Source: JAUILH01 sp965230535
Lineage (GTDB): Bacteria; Bacteroidota; Bacteroidia; Flavobacteriales_D; JAUILH01
Length of the DNA: 64,000 bases
Direction: 5' to 3'
Assembly (NCBI GenBank): GCA_965230535.1
Contig: OZ246009.1
Span: 806,001 to 870,000, forward strand
Shown: positions 1 to 8,343 of the stretch, one piece after another
Numbering within the stretch: the first letter of the stretch is position 1
How the letters are laid out: each line of letters opens with the position of its first letter
Position numbers and translations under genes: made by a program
Notes under the pieces: model-generated
What the model saw: only the letters and a program-made list of their open reading frames with translations
What the model was told of the DNA's origin: nothing
Databases searched by the model: none

Positions 1-2040
1 TACCGTCAGGATGACTGGGTGTTCACAGAAGATTTCGCCTATGAAAAATTAACCAAGCAGTTTGGCACAAAGAATCTGAAAGGATTTGGGGTGAATGATC
101 TTCATATGGCGATTGTGGCAGCCGGAGCCATTCTGAACTATACGGAAGCATCCAATTATACCGATTTGTCGCATATCAGTAATATGTCCAGATTAGAGGA
201 AGGGTCGTTTGTTTGGATGGATCAGTTTACCATTAGAAATCTGGAACTGGTATATTCCCTAAATCCAAATGCTACAACTTTAATAGACATTTTAGATCAT
301 ACCCATACACCAATGGGCGGTCGTTTGTTAAAAAGATGGATGGTGTTGCCGTTAAAGGATAAAAAAGCCATTGATGAACGCCATGATGTGGTAGAAGCTT
401 TTGTGAACGATCCGGAATTGTCCCACCAAATTGTTGAAGAACTGAAGACAATTTCCGATTTGGAAAGAATTGTGTCAAGAGCAGCCGTAGGCAAAATCAC
501 ACCAAGAGAGTTAATTTACCTCAAAAAATCACTTACAGCAGGAAAAACCGTCAACGAATTAATGGCAAAATCTAAAGTCAAAGCACTTAAGAAACTAGCC
601 AATATTGATGCTTGTGAAGAGGTCATTGCAAAAATTGAAGCATCTGTTGAGGAAGAAGCACCAATGCTGTTGAGTAAAGGAGGTGTCATCAAGGCAGGCG
701 TTAATGAGCAACTTGACGAGTATAGAGACATAAGAAGTAAAGGCAAATCTTATTTAGATGAGATGGCTGCTCGTGAATCAGAGAGAACAGGGATTCCAAG
801 TTTGAAAATCGCCTATAATAATGTGTTTGGGTACTACCTTGAAGTCAGAAACACGCATAAAGATAAAGTGCCGGAAGAATGGCACAGAAAGCAGACCTTA
901 ACTCAGGCAGAACGTTACATTACAGAAGAGTTAAAGACTTATGAAACTAAAATTTTAGGAGCAGAAGAACACATTTCCAGAATTGAAGCTCAGTTGTTTG
1001 AAGAGTTAGTTCAGGATTTGAAATCTTATGTGATAGATATTCAAAAAAGTGCGCAGGTTCTGGCTAAAATTGACTGCTTATTGTCTTTTTCAATTGGAGC
1101 AAGAAAACACAATTATAACCGGGCTGATGTCAATGATTCTTTTGATCTGAAAATTGTCGAAGGAAGACATCCGGTTATTGAGAATTGCTTGCCAGCCGGA
1201 GAATCTTTCATTCCAAATGACGTCACTTTAGATCGATCAGATACGCAGATTATCATGATTACCGGTCCCAACATGTCGGGTAAGTCTGCTATTCTGAGAC
1301 AAACAGCTTTGATTGTATTGATGGCGCAGATTGGAAGTTTTGTTCCGGCCAAAAGCGCTGAAATAGGAGTAGTGGATAAGATCTTTACCAGGGTAGGGGC
1401 CTCAGACAATATTTCTACTGGTGAATCTACATTTATGGTGGAAATGAATGAGACAGCCAGTATTCTGAATAACGTCTCCGAAAGAAGCTTGATCTTATTA
1501 GATGAAATTGGTCGTGGTACCAGTACTTACGACGGAATTTCCATTGCCTGGAGTATTGCAGAGTATATTCATCAACACCCTACAAGAGCCAAAACTTTAT
1601 TCGCTACACATTACCATGAACTGAACGATATGAGTTCCGGATTCGATCGAATCAAGAATTTTAACGTGTCTGTGAAAGAAATAGGATCCAAAGTCGTATT
1701 CATGAGAAAACTGGTTGCAGGTGGCAGCGAACACAGTTTTGGAATCCACGTAGCACGAATGGCTGGTATGCCCAAGGAAGTTCTGAAACGCGCCAATGAA
1801 GTTCTTGAAAAACTTGAATCTACCCATGCCAGCGATTTACCTAAAAAGAAAGGAACATCAGCTAAAAAGAGCAAACCTCAGGCAGAAGATGACGACAAGG
1901 TACAGCTGAGTTTCTTCCAACTAGACGATCCGGTTTTGTCACAGATCAGAGATGAGATCAAAGGGCTGGACATTAATAACCTGACTCCTGTTGAAGCCTT
2001 AATGAAGCTGAGTGAAATCAAGAAACTTACAGGGGCATAG
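1..2040 (+). CDS. mutS: DNA mismatch repair protein MutS (5' truncated by window)
   Basis: MutS recognises mismatches and small loops and uses ATP to recruit MutL. The reading frame is open from base 1, so the true start lies before the window; the GTG at 19 is an internal valine. Present are the end of the connector, the lever and clamp helices, and the ATPase with Walker A GPNMSGKS near codon 420, Walker B LILLDEIGRGTSTYDG and the ATHYHEL switch. The C-terminal tail holds a Lys-rich linker and a final helical segment of the type used for dimerisation. The missing N-terminus should carry the mismatch-binding Phe-x-Glu. Nothing looks broken. Identification is certain. Confidence 0.97.
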   Translation, partial: YRQDDWVFTEDFAYEKLTKQFGTKNLKGFGVNDLHMAIVAAGAILNYTEASNYTDLSHISNMSRLEEGSFVWMDQFTIRNLELVYSLNPNATTLIDILDHTHTPMGGRLLKRWMVLPLKDKKAIDERHDVVEAFVNDPELSHQIVEELKTISDLERIVSRAAVGKITPRELIYLKKSLTAGKTVNELMAKSKVKALKKLANIDACEEVIAKIEASVEEEAPMLLSKGGVIKAGVNEQLDEYRDIRSKGKSYLDEMAARESERTGIPSLKIAYNNVFGYYLEVRNTHKDKVPEEWHRKQTLTQAERYITEELKTYETKILGAEEHISRIEAQLFEELVQDLKSYVIDIQKSAQVLAKIDCLLSFSIGARKHNYNRADVNDSFDLKIVEGRHPVIENCLPAGESFIPNDVTLDRSDTQIIMITGPNMSGKSAILRQTALIVLMAQIGSFVPAKSAEIGVVDKIFTRVGASDNISTGESTFMVEMNETASILNNVSERSLILLDEIGRGTSTYDGISIAWSIAEYIHQHPTRAKTLFATHYHELNDMSSGFDRIKNFNVSVKEIGSKVVFMRKLVAGGSEHSFGIHVARMAGMPKEVLKRANEVLEKLESTHASDLPKKKGTSAKKSKPQAEDDDKVQLSFFQLDDPVLSQIRDEIKGLDINNLTPVEALMKLSEIKKLTGA

Positions 2041-2124
2041 GGCTTGACTTATGTCATGTTTGACACTGTGAGTTCTCATTTTTTAATGACTTGTTTTTCA
2101 TCAATTTCATGCTAAAACAAAAGC

Positions 2125-2484
2125 ATGACTATAGATAACATCATGATTGCACCTGTTGTGGTAACGCAGGTCAATAAAAGTATAGCCCACGCAAAAGGAC
2201 TGATCGAAAAGAAAAACATCAGCGCATTGCCACTTTTAAAACAGGACGGAACCATCGAGGGCATAGTAACATCAACAGATATTGCAACTTCCACAAATGA
2301 TGAAGCATCTTTGGAAACCATTATGTCCGACAGAGTGATTGTACTGCCAAAAAAGTCTGGGATTAAGGAAGCAGCACGGAAGATGGCGTCAAAGAAAATA
2401 CATCACATCATTGTTATGGATGATGGGCAGGTTGTTGGGATGGTGAGTTCTCTGGATATTGTGAAGTTTTTTGCTGAAAATTGA
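2125..2484 (+). CDS. CBS-pair domain protein
   Basis: This 119-residue cytosolic protein is two CBS motifs and little else: the first spans about residues 5-55 with the ISALPLLKQDGTIEGIVTSTDI core, the second about 62-118 with HHIIVMDDGQVVGMVSSLDI. CBS pairs usually bind adenosine nucleotides and dimerise, acting as a sensor for a partner protein. No catalytic domain is attached, so the partner is unknown. The ATG at 2125 sits 85 bases after mutS and tRNA-Gly follows, so it is probably a single-gene unit. Family call is firm; ligand and role are not known. Confidence 0.88.
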   Translation: MTIDNIMIAPVVVTQVNKSIAHAKGLIEKKNISALPLLKQDGTIEGIVTSTDIATSTNDEASLETIMSDRVIVLPKKSGIKEAARKMASKKIHHIIVMDDGQVVGMVSSLDIVKFFAEN

Positions 2485-2541
2485 TTTGTGCTAATTTTAT
2501 TTTGTGTCAACAGAAATTTGACTATTTTTGACACCCCAAAC

Positions 2542-2614
<73 letters not shown>

Positions 2615-2620
2615 CAGAAG

Positions 2621-2653
2621 AAAGCACACCGAAAGGTGTGCTTTTGTTGTTTT
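2621..2653 (+). terminator. Terminator after tRNA-Gly
   Basis: A 10-bp perfect stem AAAGCACACC/GGTGTGCTTT around a GAAA tetraloop, followed by a T-rich tract. It starts 7 bases after the tRNA. Confidence 0.85.
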
Positions 2654-2761
2654 ATGGCTATGAATCACCCGTTTCCCATCTAAGATTGAGTACATGTGCC
2701 CAGTTCTGTGAATCAAATGAATGTCATATTTGAATCTAAAATCTTAATCATAGAAAAAACG

Positions 2762-3199
2762 ATGAAATCAATTGTGGGAATTATGATAACAGCTGCGGTA
2801 TTTATCTTCTCGGGAAGTCAGGTAAACGCACAGTCTGAACTAGATGAGGATTCTTTGTACTACTACGACCACGAGCACATTTTTGAAGAATTGTGGTTAG
2901 CAGATGACAACTCCGGATATAAGATGAAACTGAAAATAAAAGGTCAGGGTTTGCATCAACCCGTTGAATGTTTGTGGTGGAGTCCGAACAAAAATATATG
3001 GTATACAGGAGAGATCACCAAATATGATGTGATTGATATGTGGTTTGAAATTAAATCACCCGTATCCGGAAAGACCTATACCTACGTACCCAACACAAAA
3101 CAAGGTATCAGTGAAGGGTACATTGGTGGAGAAGGTGAATGGGGACTTGAAGAAAGATCACCAGACGGGACTTCCAGATTTTATACATTATCCGAATAA
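2762..3199 (+). CDS. Secreted hypothetical protein (DUF2147-like size)
   Basis: I do not recognise this family with confidence. The ATG at 2762 is chosen because it opens a clear signal peptide (MKSIVGIMITAAVFIF, cleavage after VNAQ); an upstream in-frame ATG at 2696 would bury it. The mature part, about 120 residues, is rich in Trp, Tyr and Gly, with pieces such as CLWWSPNKNIWYTGEI and GEWGLEERSPDGTSRFY, suggesting a small beta-sheet fold in the periplasm or outside the cell. The gene stands alone between tRNA-Gly and a convergent reductase gene. Confidence 0.7.
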   Translation: MKSIVGIMITAAVFIFSGSQVNAQSELDEDSLYYYDHEHIFEELWLADDNSGYKMKLKIKGQGLHQPVECLWWSPNKNIWYTGEITKYDVIDMWFEIKSPVSGKTYTYVPNTKQGISEGYIGGEGEWGLEERSPDGTSRFYTLSE

Positions 3200-3203
3200 G
3201 ATT

Positions 3204-3776
3204 CTAATAGGGAGTACCCTGAGCTCTCTGCGTTTTCATCGCTTCAGCATACCAGTCTAATTCACTTAAAAAGCGTTTAACTCGTCGATTGTAAGCTTCA
3301 TCAATGGCAATACCTTCTGCATCAAAAGCATCCTGAACTTTTGGAATAGGGAACATAGATGGAATGCTTGGCATACCCAATTCACCCATGATTGCTCTGA
3401 TATGAACAGCCGCTCTTACGCCACCAAAACTTCCTGCAGAATAAGTGACAATCGCACTTGGTTTAAAGAAATATTCAGATTGAAAATGATCCAGAATATT
3501 CTTCAGGGCAGGGGGAATGCTGTGATTATACTCTGCGCTCACGACAATAAAAGCATCAGAATCACGGAAAATTTTGGACAGTGTTTCCAAAGTTTCAGGA
3601 GCCTGCCCTTCTTCATACTCCTTGTGCATTTTGTCGAGTAGGGGGAGTTCGTGTTCCATTGGGTCAATTAAAACAGCTTCATGCCCATTATGCTCAACTT
3701 GATTTTTTAGAAACCTGGCTGCTTTGATACCTTCTCTTGAAGATCTGACAGAGCCGTATATAATTGCATATTTCAT
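3204..3776 (-). CDS. NADPH-dependent FMN reductase family protein
   Basis: A 190-residue flavodoxin-like reductase that transfers electrons from NAD(P)H through FMN to quinones, azo dyes or similar acceptors; the natural substrate cannot be told. The N-terminal strand and phosphate-binding loop read IIYGSVRSSREG (residues 5-16), the SAEYNHSIPPALKN stretch near residue 80 is the family hallmark, and YSAGSFGG near 112 forms the flavin pocket. The ATG start fits the usual length. It converges with the secreted gene 4 bases away. Subfamily (ChrR/ArsH-like) is not resolved. Confidence 0.9.
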   Translation of the reverse strand: MKYAIIYGSVRSSREGIKAARFLKNQVEHNGHEAVLIDPMEHELPLLDKMHKEYEEGQAPETLETLSKIFRDSDAFIVVSAEYNHSIPPALKNILDHFQSEYFFKPSAIVTYSAGSFGGVRAAVHIRAIMGELGMPSIPSMFPIPKVQDAFDAEGIAIDEAYNRRVKRFLSELDWYAEAMKTQRAQGTPY

Positions 3777-3869
3777 AAGATGAATTTTAGGGGAAGGTCG
3801 GAATTAATTTTGAATCAGTTTGTCCTGAAAACGTCAGAAGAATCAATTAATAATTAGCAAATTAGTGGC

Positions 3870-4460
3870 ATGAAAATATATTTGACTCTACTCGCTTTTT
3901 TTGTTGGAACGCATGCTTTTACTCAGGAAAAATGGTCTCTAGACAGGCTCCATTCTTCGGTGCTTTTCTCTGTTGAACATCTATCGGTAGCGGAAGCCAT
4001 TGGTAGTTTTGAGGAATTTCATGTGGAGCTTGAAACAGCTTCAAAGAACTTTGATAAGCCGGATATTAAGCTGACAATAGCTACGGAGAGCATTAATTCA
4101 GGGGATGAGGGGAGAGACAAACATCTTAAGAACTCCGATTTTTTTAATGTGGCAGAATACCCTGAAATTACTTTTACGGATGCCAGTGTATTTGTAGATT
4201 CAGATGGAAACAAAAAGATCAAAGGAAATCTGAGCATGCATGGTGTCAAAAAAGAAGTGGTTTTCGACTATGAGTTTGGTGGGGTGAAATCGAGCAAAGG
4301 CTTTGGGACACGTGCCGGCGTGAAAGTATGGGGAGAAATTAACCGCTATGATTTTGGTATCGACTATAACATTGAGTTTGAGGACGGTTCGGAAGCTTTA
4401 GGCAGACAAGTGAAAATCGAATGTAGATTAGAGCTTATTTTGAATGAAGAGGACGAGTGA
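3870..4460 (+). CDS. YceI-family periplasmic lipid-binding protein
   Basis: YceI proteins are lipocalin-like barrels that bind isoprenoid chains and are often induced by stress or high pH. A signal peptide (residues 1-19, ending AFTQ) is followed by the family opening WSLDRLHSSVLFSVEHL and the closing signature GVKVWGEINRYDFGI. The 196-residue length is normal. It is the last chromosomal protein gene before the island; tRNA-Leu starts 68 bases after its stop. Confidence 0.92.
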   Translation: MKIYLTLLAFFVGTHAFTQEKWSLDRLHSSVLFSVEHLSVAEAIGSFEEFHVELETASKNFDKPDIKLTIATESINSGDEGRDKHLKNSDFFNVAEYPEITFTDASVFVDSDGNKKIKGNLSMHGVKKEVVFDYEFGGVKSSKGFGTRAGVKVWGEINRYDFGIDYNIEFEDGSEALGRQVKIECRLELILNEEDE

Positions 4461-4487
4461 TTTAATTATTTTAAAAGGTTTGCAGAA

Positions 4488-6185
4488 TTAAACAAATACA
4501 TTAAATTTGCCCTCCCAATTCATGAAATGCCCGGGTGGTGGAATTGGTAGACACGCAAGACTTAAAATCTTGTGACCATCTGGTCGTGCGGGTTCAAGTC
4601 CCGCCCCGGGTACAAGACGGGACAAGTTCTTAGATTTAGAACTTGTCCCTTTTTTATTTCCTTTCAAATCGCTTGACACTAAAGGGATTGCGGCGAACAA
4701 AGAATTAACTCTTGTGGTTCGATAACTGTGTTTTTTGAAGTTATACCGTATTCCCTCTGGAAACACCATTCTTTGGATACGTCTTTTTTCTTCAAGATTA
4801 CCAGAAGCCCACAATGACGGTAGATTCAAAGCATAGTCTAACACATTGTCTAATGCATTTTCAAGGTTCGATAAATTAAATTGAGAGTTTTGCATTTCAT
4901 CAGAAATAAGGGCTAATTCCCCATCAAACTGACTTTTGTATTTCTGGTAGAGTTCTTTATCAATATCTCCTAACACAAACCGCTTTTCAATCTTATCCAG
5001 ATTACGTTGAATTTCTGTCATCTGCTTTTCAAGAGCGATGAGGTCATTGATGCTTTCCTCATTGAGCTGAACAAATACCTGCATCAAGATTTCTTTGAGC
5101 GGTTCACGGTATTTTTCTTCAGCCAGTTGATATTGAGCCAAAGTTTGTTCAAATAAGGCGTGCATCTTTTTAGCACTGATGTTCTCTTTGGCACCAATTC
5201 GATTGTTCTTGTAATAATACAGCCCTTTCTTTCTGACCAAATAGCCCGTGTATTTAGTTCCACAACTATCCGCAATGAGAAACTGCTTTAATGGCAGATT
5301 CTCTTCATCCTTATTATAATTTCCACCGTAGTTTTTCTTATTCAAAAGACCATTTACTTTCAAGAATATCTTTTTAGAGACTAAAGCTGGGTGTTTACCT
5401 TCAATGACTTCACCAGGAATAAGTGAACTAACAATTAATCCACAATAAACAGGATTCTTAAAGTAGTCGCTAAGTTTCCTGTCATTTTTAGTCCAGCCAT
5501 ATTTTCTCAGTCTCTCGGTGATCTCTCGATATGTCAAATCGTATTTCGCTTTAAGTTCAAACGCTTTCTTTAGTAATTCTCCATCTTTATTGATAACCAA
5601 TTCCGCCATCTTTCTTTTGCCTGGATTGACATTGGTATAACCAAAAGGAATAGCACCAGTAATAATGCCTTTTCTAAGACGTTTCTGCATCCCATGAATA
5701 CAACTCTTACGTTTGTCTTCATTATCCATTCTACCCATTTCCATGTAAAGGTGTCTTTGGAATACACCCGTGCTAGTGGATGAATCTACTTCTTGCGTGG
5801 CTGAGACGACATTGATACCTCTTTCTTGTAAATCTAAATAGGTTTTACTGATTCCAGTTCTGGAAAAACGCTTGAAGTTATAGACTATGATGTAACCAAC
5901 GGTCTTATTTCGCTTTACAAAGTCCAACATCTTTTTAAACTCCCGTCTATCATCTGTTTTAGCTGATTCGGAAGTGTTGCCAAAGTATTTTACAACTGTG
6001 AGTTGTTTTCTTTGGGCGTACTGCTGGCAAAATTCAAGTTGAACTTCCAGAGAAGCGCCATCCAGTTGTTGATCGCTTGACACCCTTGTATAAATGACAG
6101 CATGAGTTTTATGCGTCTTTATTTCTTCACTTCCATGCTTGGCGAACTGGTTAAATATCTCAGGGGCTTTTTCTGCTTCACTCAT
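4488..6185 (-). CDS. Large serine recombinase (island integrase)
   Basis: Cuts and rejoins att sites through a phosphoserine link to integrate or excise the island. The resolvase domain (about 28-170) has the Y-x-R-x-S motif with the likely catalytic Ser36, and FKRFSR in the usual Arg-rich position. A recombinase domain (about 190-290) and a coiled-coil segment (about 370-450) follow. The zinc-ribbon region (IADSCGTKYTGYL) keeps only one Cys, so it is degenerate. The last 36 or so codons read antisense through the tRNA-Leu (GAGLEPARPDGHK), so this C-terminus is supplied by the chromosome. In the excised circle the frame would continue from Gly529 into QISNLNIGEDIRLCL and stop, giving 544 instead of 565 residues. 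The start overlaps the next upstream gene by 8 bases. Confidence 0.93.
   Translation of the reverse strand: MSEAEKAPEIFNQFAKHGSEEIKTHKTHAVIYTRVSSDQQLDGASLEVQLEFCQQYAQRKQLTVVKYFGNTSESAKTDDRREFKKMLDFVKRNKTVGYIIVYNFKRFSRTGISKTYLDLQERGINVVSATQEVDSSTSTGVFQRHLYMEMGRMDNEDKRKSCIHGMQKRLRKGIITGAIPFGYTNVNPGKRKMAELVINKDGELLKKAFELKAKYDLTYREITERLRKYGWTKNDRKLSDYFKNPVYCGLIVSSLIPGEVIEGKHPALVSKKIFLKVNGLLNKKNYGGNYNKDEENLPLKQFLIADSCGTKYTGYLVRKKGLYYYKNNRIGAKENISAKKMHALFEQTLAQYQLAEEKYREPLKEILMQVFVQLNEESINDLIALEKQMTEIQRNLDKIEKRFVLGDIDKELYQKYKSQFDGELALISDEMQNSQFNLSNLENALDNVLDYALNLPSLWASGNLEEKRRIQRMVFPEGIRYNFKKHSYRTTRVNSLFAAIPLVSSDLKGNKKGTSSKSKNLSRLVPGAGLEPARPDGHKILSLACLPIPPPGHFMNWEGKFNVFV
4529..4612 (+). tRNA. tRNA-Leu (anticodon TAA), island integration target
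   Basis: An 84-nt class II tRNA with anticodon loop CTTAAAA (TAA at 4563-4565), a variable arm GACCATCTGGTC and T arm GCGGG/CCCGC around TTCAAGT. The acceptor pairs GCCCGGG with CCCGGGT, with G-U as the first pair. Its last 15 bases lie inside an 18-bp sequence repeated at 31103-31120. The tRNA is intact, so the incoming element restored the 3' end. Confidence 0.97.
4598..4615. repeat. Left attachment repeat (tRNA-Leu 3' end)
   Basis: The 18 bases GTCCCGCCCCGGGTACAA cover the end of the T loop, the T stem 3' side, the acceptor 3' strand and three bases beyond. They are identical to 31103-31120; flanking bases differ on both sides. Confidence 0.9.
4619..4656 (+). terminator. Island-borne terminator for tRNA-Leu, inside recombinase codons
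   Basis: A 12-bp perfect stem GGGACAAGTTCT/AGAACTTGTCCC with a 7-base loop and a following T7 tract. It lies 7 bases past the tRNA and on the other strand falls within the 3' codons of the recombinase gene. On the minus strand no T tract follows, so it should stop only tRNA transcription. Confidence 0.85.
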
Positions 6186-6438
6186 AACTTTCCATATTAT
6201 TGGTTTGTAATCTGTTTATTTGTTTCAAAACAATCGACATATATTCTTCCATGTGTCCAATCATCTTTTTCGCTGCTTCATCGCTCAAATGCTCAAAACC
6301 TTTCATTGTTCTTAAACGTGCAGCGGTCATTCGCTGTCGGCATTTAGATTTGAGGGCTTTTAGTTTTTGAATCTGAGCCTTAATGGCGTCTTTGTTAATA
6401 TTTGTCCGTTTCTTGTTCTTCTGTTTTTTGTTAGACAT
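6178..6438 (-). CDS. Small basic helical protein of the integration module
   Basis: Not recognised. This 86-residue protein has a Lys/Arg-rich N-terminus (KKQKNKKR) followed by predicted helices without Pro or Gly, of the kind that bind DNA or another protein. It overlaps the recombinase start by 8 bases, so the two should be translated together. An accessory recombination factor such as a directionality factor or recombinase partner is a plausible guess from position only. Confidence 0.65.
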   Translation of the reverse strand: MSNKKQKNKKRTNINKDAIKAQIQKLKALKSKCRQRMTAARLRTMKGFEHLSDEAAKKMIGHMEEYMSIVLKQINRLQTNNMESYE

Positions 6439-6533
6439 TTTAATTGATGCTTGTTCATGCCTTTGAGGTTTTCAATCAGCATAAACCATCATAGTATTGG
6501 CTCTGGTTTGTCCAGTCACCTAAAAGTCTTGTT

Positions 6534-7412
6534 CTATTTCATTTTAGTAGTTCGTTTAATAGATACTACTTTTCCATCAGCAGATTTTATTGTAATATCC
6601 TGATAGCTGTTTCTTGCCATAAGATCACATAGTCTGGCTCTACTTTCTCTCAAGTCGAGATTTTCTTCTCTTTCTATCAAGGTAATTTCATTGTCATCAT
6701 TTAGGCGAACTGTCAAAGAACTTATACCACCCTCCCTCAAAAGGTCAAGTAATTTCTTTTCATCATCATTTAGTTCAACCACATCTTCCATCAAATCATG
6801 CCCTGTCAAATCTTCTCTTGCTACAAAATCCGCAACCACATATTTTAACGGATAAGTAATTCGTGGTGCTGCATGATAGTCTTCAACACCATAAATCTGC
6901 GAGCCATCTTGTGATCTAAAGTCAACGTGAGTATCTCCATTTTTTTCAATAACGAGTGAAACGTTTGCTTTACTATGAACGACCATTGAGATAAAAAAGC
7001 CAATAGGCGTATTGACCAGATTTTGTTCCTGATTGAGCATATCAATTATAAACCCGACTTTATCATCCTGCTTACTTTTAAAGTTCTCGCCAGCCTCTTT
7101 CATATAGTCTTTCTGACCATCATAGACCATTGACATAAAAGCCGCATAGCCCAAAGAATCTAAAAGAAAGTCTTTGACGTTTTTAATAGAATCATAGGAC
7201 AAGCCGAACTCACGTAAATCTTTAACGAGCCTTAACCATACATACTCAATAGGGTTATACTTGCGTCTGCCTTTGGTTTTCTTTTCTTCTAAATATAAAC
7301 CAGCTCTTGTCCAATCGAACGCCATTTTATCACTAATACCAATGGCTGATAGCGGATATTTCTTCTCTAAAAGAAGTTTGTTAAAATCGTTTTGAGTGTC
7401 TTTTTTGGCCAT
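6534..7412 (-). CDS. MerR-like helix-turn-helix protein of the island control module
   Basis: The first 80 or so residues resemble a MerR winged helix: YPLSAIGISDKMAFDWTRAG recalls the first helices, GRRKYNPIEYVWLRLVKDL the wing, and LREFGLSYDSIKNVKDFL the start of the dimer helix. The remaining 200 residues, including an acidic stretch (DVVELNDDEKKLLDLL), match nothing I know. There is no cysteine pattern for metal sensing. It is read toward the recombinase and may regulate it or act as an excisionase. Upstream lies the TGTCAC-repeat region, a natural place for its operators. Domain call is moderate, role inferred. Confidence 0.6.
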   Translation of the reverse strand: MAKKDTQNDFNKLLLEKKYPLSAIGISDKMAFDWTRAGLYLEEKKTKGRRKYNPIEYVWLRLVKDLREFGLSYDSIKNVKDFLLDSLGYAAFMSMVYDGQKDYMKEAGENFKSKQDDKVGFIIDMLNQEQNLVNTPIGFFISMVVHSKANVSLVIEKNGDTHVDFRSQDGSQIYGVEDYHAAPRITYPLKYVVADFVAREDLTGHDLMEDVVELNDDEKKLLDLLREGGISSLTVRLNDDNEITLIEREENLDLRESRARLCDLMARNSYQDITIKSADGKVVSIKRTTKMK

Positions 7413-7786
7413 ATTAATTAAATTACCTTACCAAAAGGTAATAATAAATAAATTTATATCCAAATTTTCTTAAGGTTTTTTTGTCCAGTGCATAGATTAA
7501 TCTCAATGCTCGCGAAAATATCTCATACTTCAAATAGAGCATATTGTCCCAATTCAACTAAAGTAAAATCTTGACTTTAGTACTCTATCGTGACAACCAC
7601 TAACTGTGACTGTCACGATATTGGCTTATTATACATTACCTAGTTTTTTTGTTTCAAGTGCTGTTTTAGCAAATAAAAATGAGTTTTTAACACAAAAACG
7701 TCACAGTTGTCACGATTAGTTACGGTAACGCTGTCACGGTTGATTGTGTGACACAAGATTTTACTGTCACAATACGTTAATAGATT
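7413..7786. promoter_or_regulatory. Divergent control region with TGTCAC repeats
   Basis: This 374-base gap separates the MerR-like gene (minus) from the zinc-ribbon gene (plus). Between 7588 and 7772 it holds at least six copies of TGTCAC on either strand: TCGTGACA at 7588, TGTCACGA at 7611 and 7708, TGTCACGG at 7732, a GTGTGACAC palindrome around 7746-7754 and TGTCACAA at 7765. The 7588 and 7611 copies face each other. No gene was found in it. It could be an operator array or iterons of an origin; no replication initiator was recognised nearby. Confidence 0.6.
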
Positions 7787-8338
7787 ATGAAAGTACAATG
7801 TTCAGAATGTGAGGTTATATTTTTTGCCGAAAGGGCAACCAGAAAAACTTGTAGTGAAAAGTGTAGACAAGCTAGATCAAGAAGGTTAAAAAGTCAAAAT
7901 GAGGCTCCAGACCTAGAATCTAAATTTCAACATGACAGTATTCAATCCTTAAAATCGGAGGTAGATCAATTGAGGCAACTAACACAAGAGCTTCAGGTCA
8001 GTATGCAAAAAAACGGAAATGCTGAAAAGCAGAATGTGAAAAATTCTTGGGAGAAAATCGTGTTATCATGGGCGGAATTTTTACTCTACAACATAGGTTG
8101 TGATGTGCATATTAGCACTTTTAAATTGTTAAATAAACAAGTAAAGGAATTAAATCGCGTATGGGTGGTTGATGCTCTAAAATACTGCTCAAATGATGTT
8201 GAGAACATCATGGTAGAAATTTCGGATACTTATTCTATTGTGTTCAGGGAGGCAGGCAATGACACGTGGTTTGTTTATGATGTAGAAGAGCATATCGAAA
8301 ATAGTTTGATTCGTTTGCGAAATAGCTTGTCCAAATAA
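7787..8338 (+). CDS. Zinc-ribbon hypothetical protein
   Basis: The first 30 residues form a four-Cys knuckle: C5-x2-C8, then C22-x3-C26, followed by a basic patch RQARSRRLKSQ, a layout typical of small DNA-binding zinc ribbons. A coiled-coil stretch follows (about 45-80, SLKSEVDQLRQLTQELQ), then a 100-residue C-terminal domain with no recognised family. It begins 14 bases after the last TGTCAC copy, so it may be controlled by, or bind to, that array. Function unknown; assignment to the island control module is inference. Confidence 0.65.
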   Translation: MKVQCSECEVIFFAERATRKTCSEKCRQARSRRLKSQNEAPDLESKFQHDSIQSLKSEVDQLRQLTQELQVSMQKNGNAEKQNVKNSWEKIVLSWAEFLLYNIGCDVHISTFKLLNKQVKELNRVWVVDALKYCSNDVENIMVEISDTYSIVFREAGNDTWFVYDVEEHIENSLIRLRNSLSK

Positions 8339-8343
8339 GGCGA

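Noticed and set aside
7413..7786. Riboswitch or tRNA in the gap
   Set aside because: No conserved RNA core or cloverleaf was seen; the only structure is short TGTCAC repeats.
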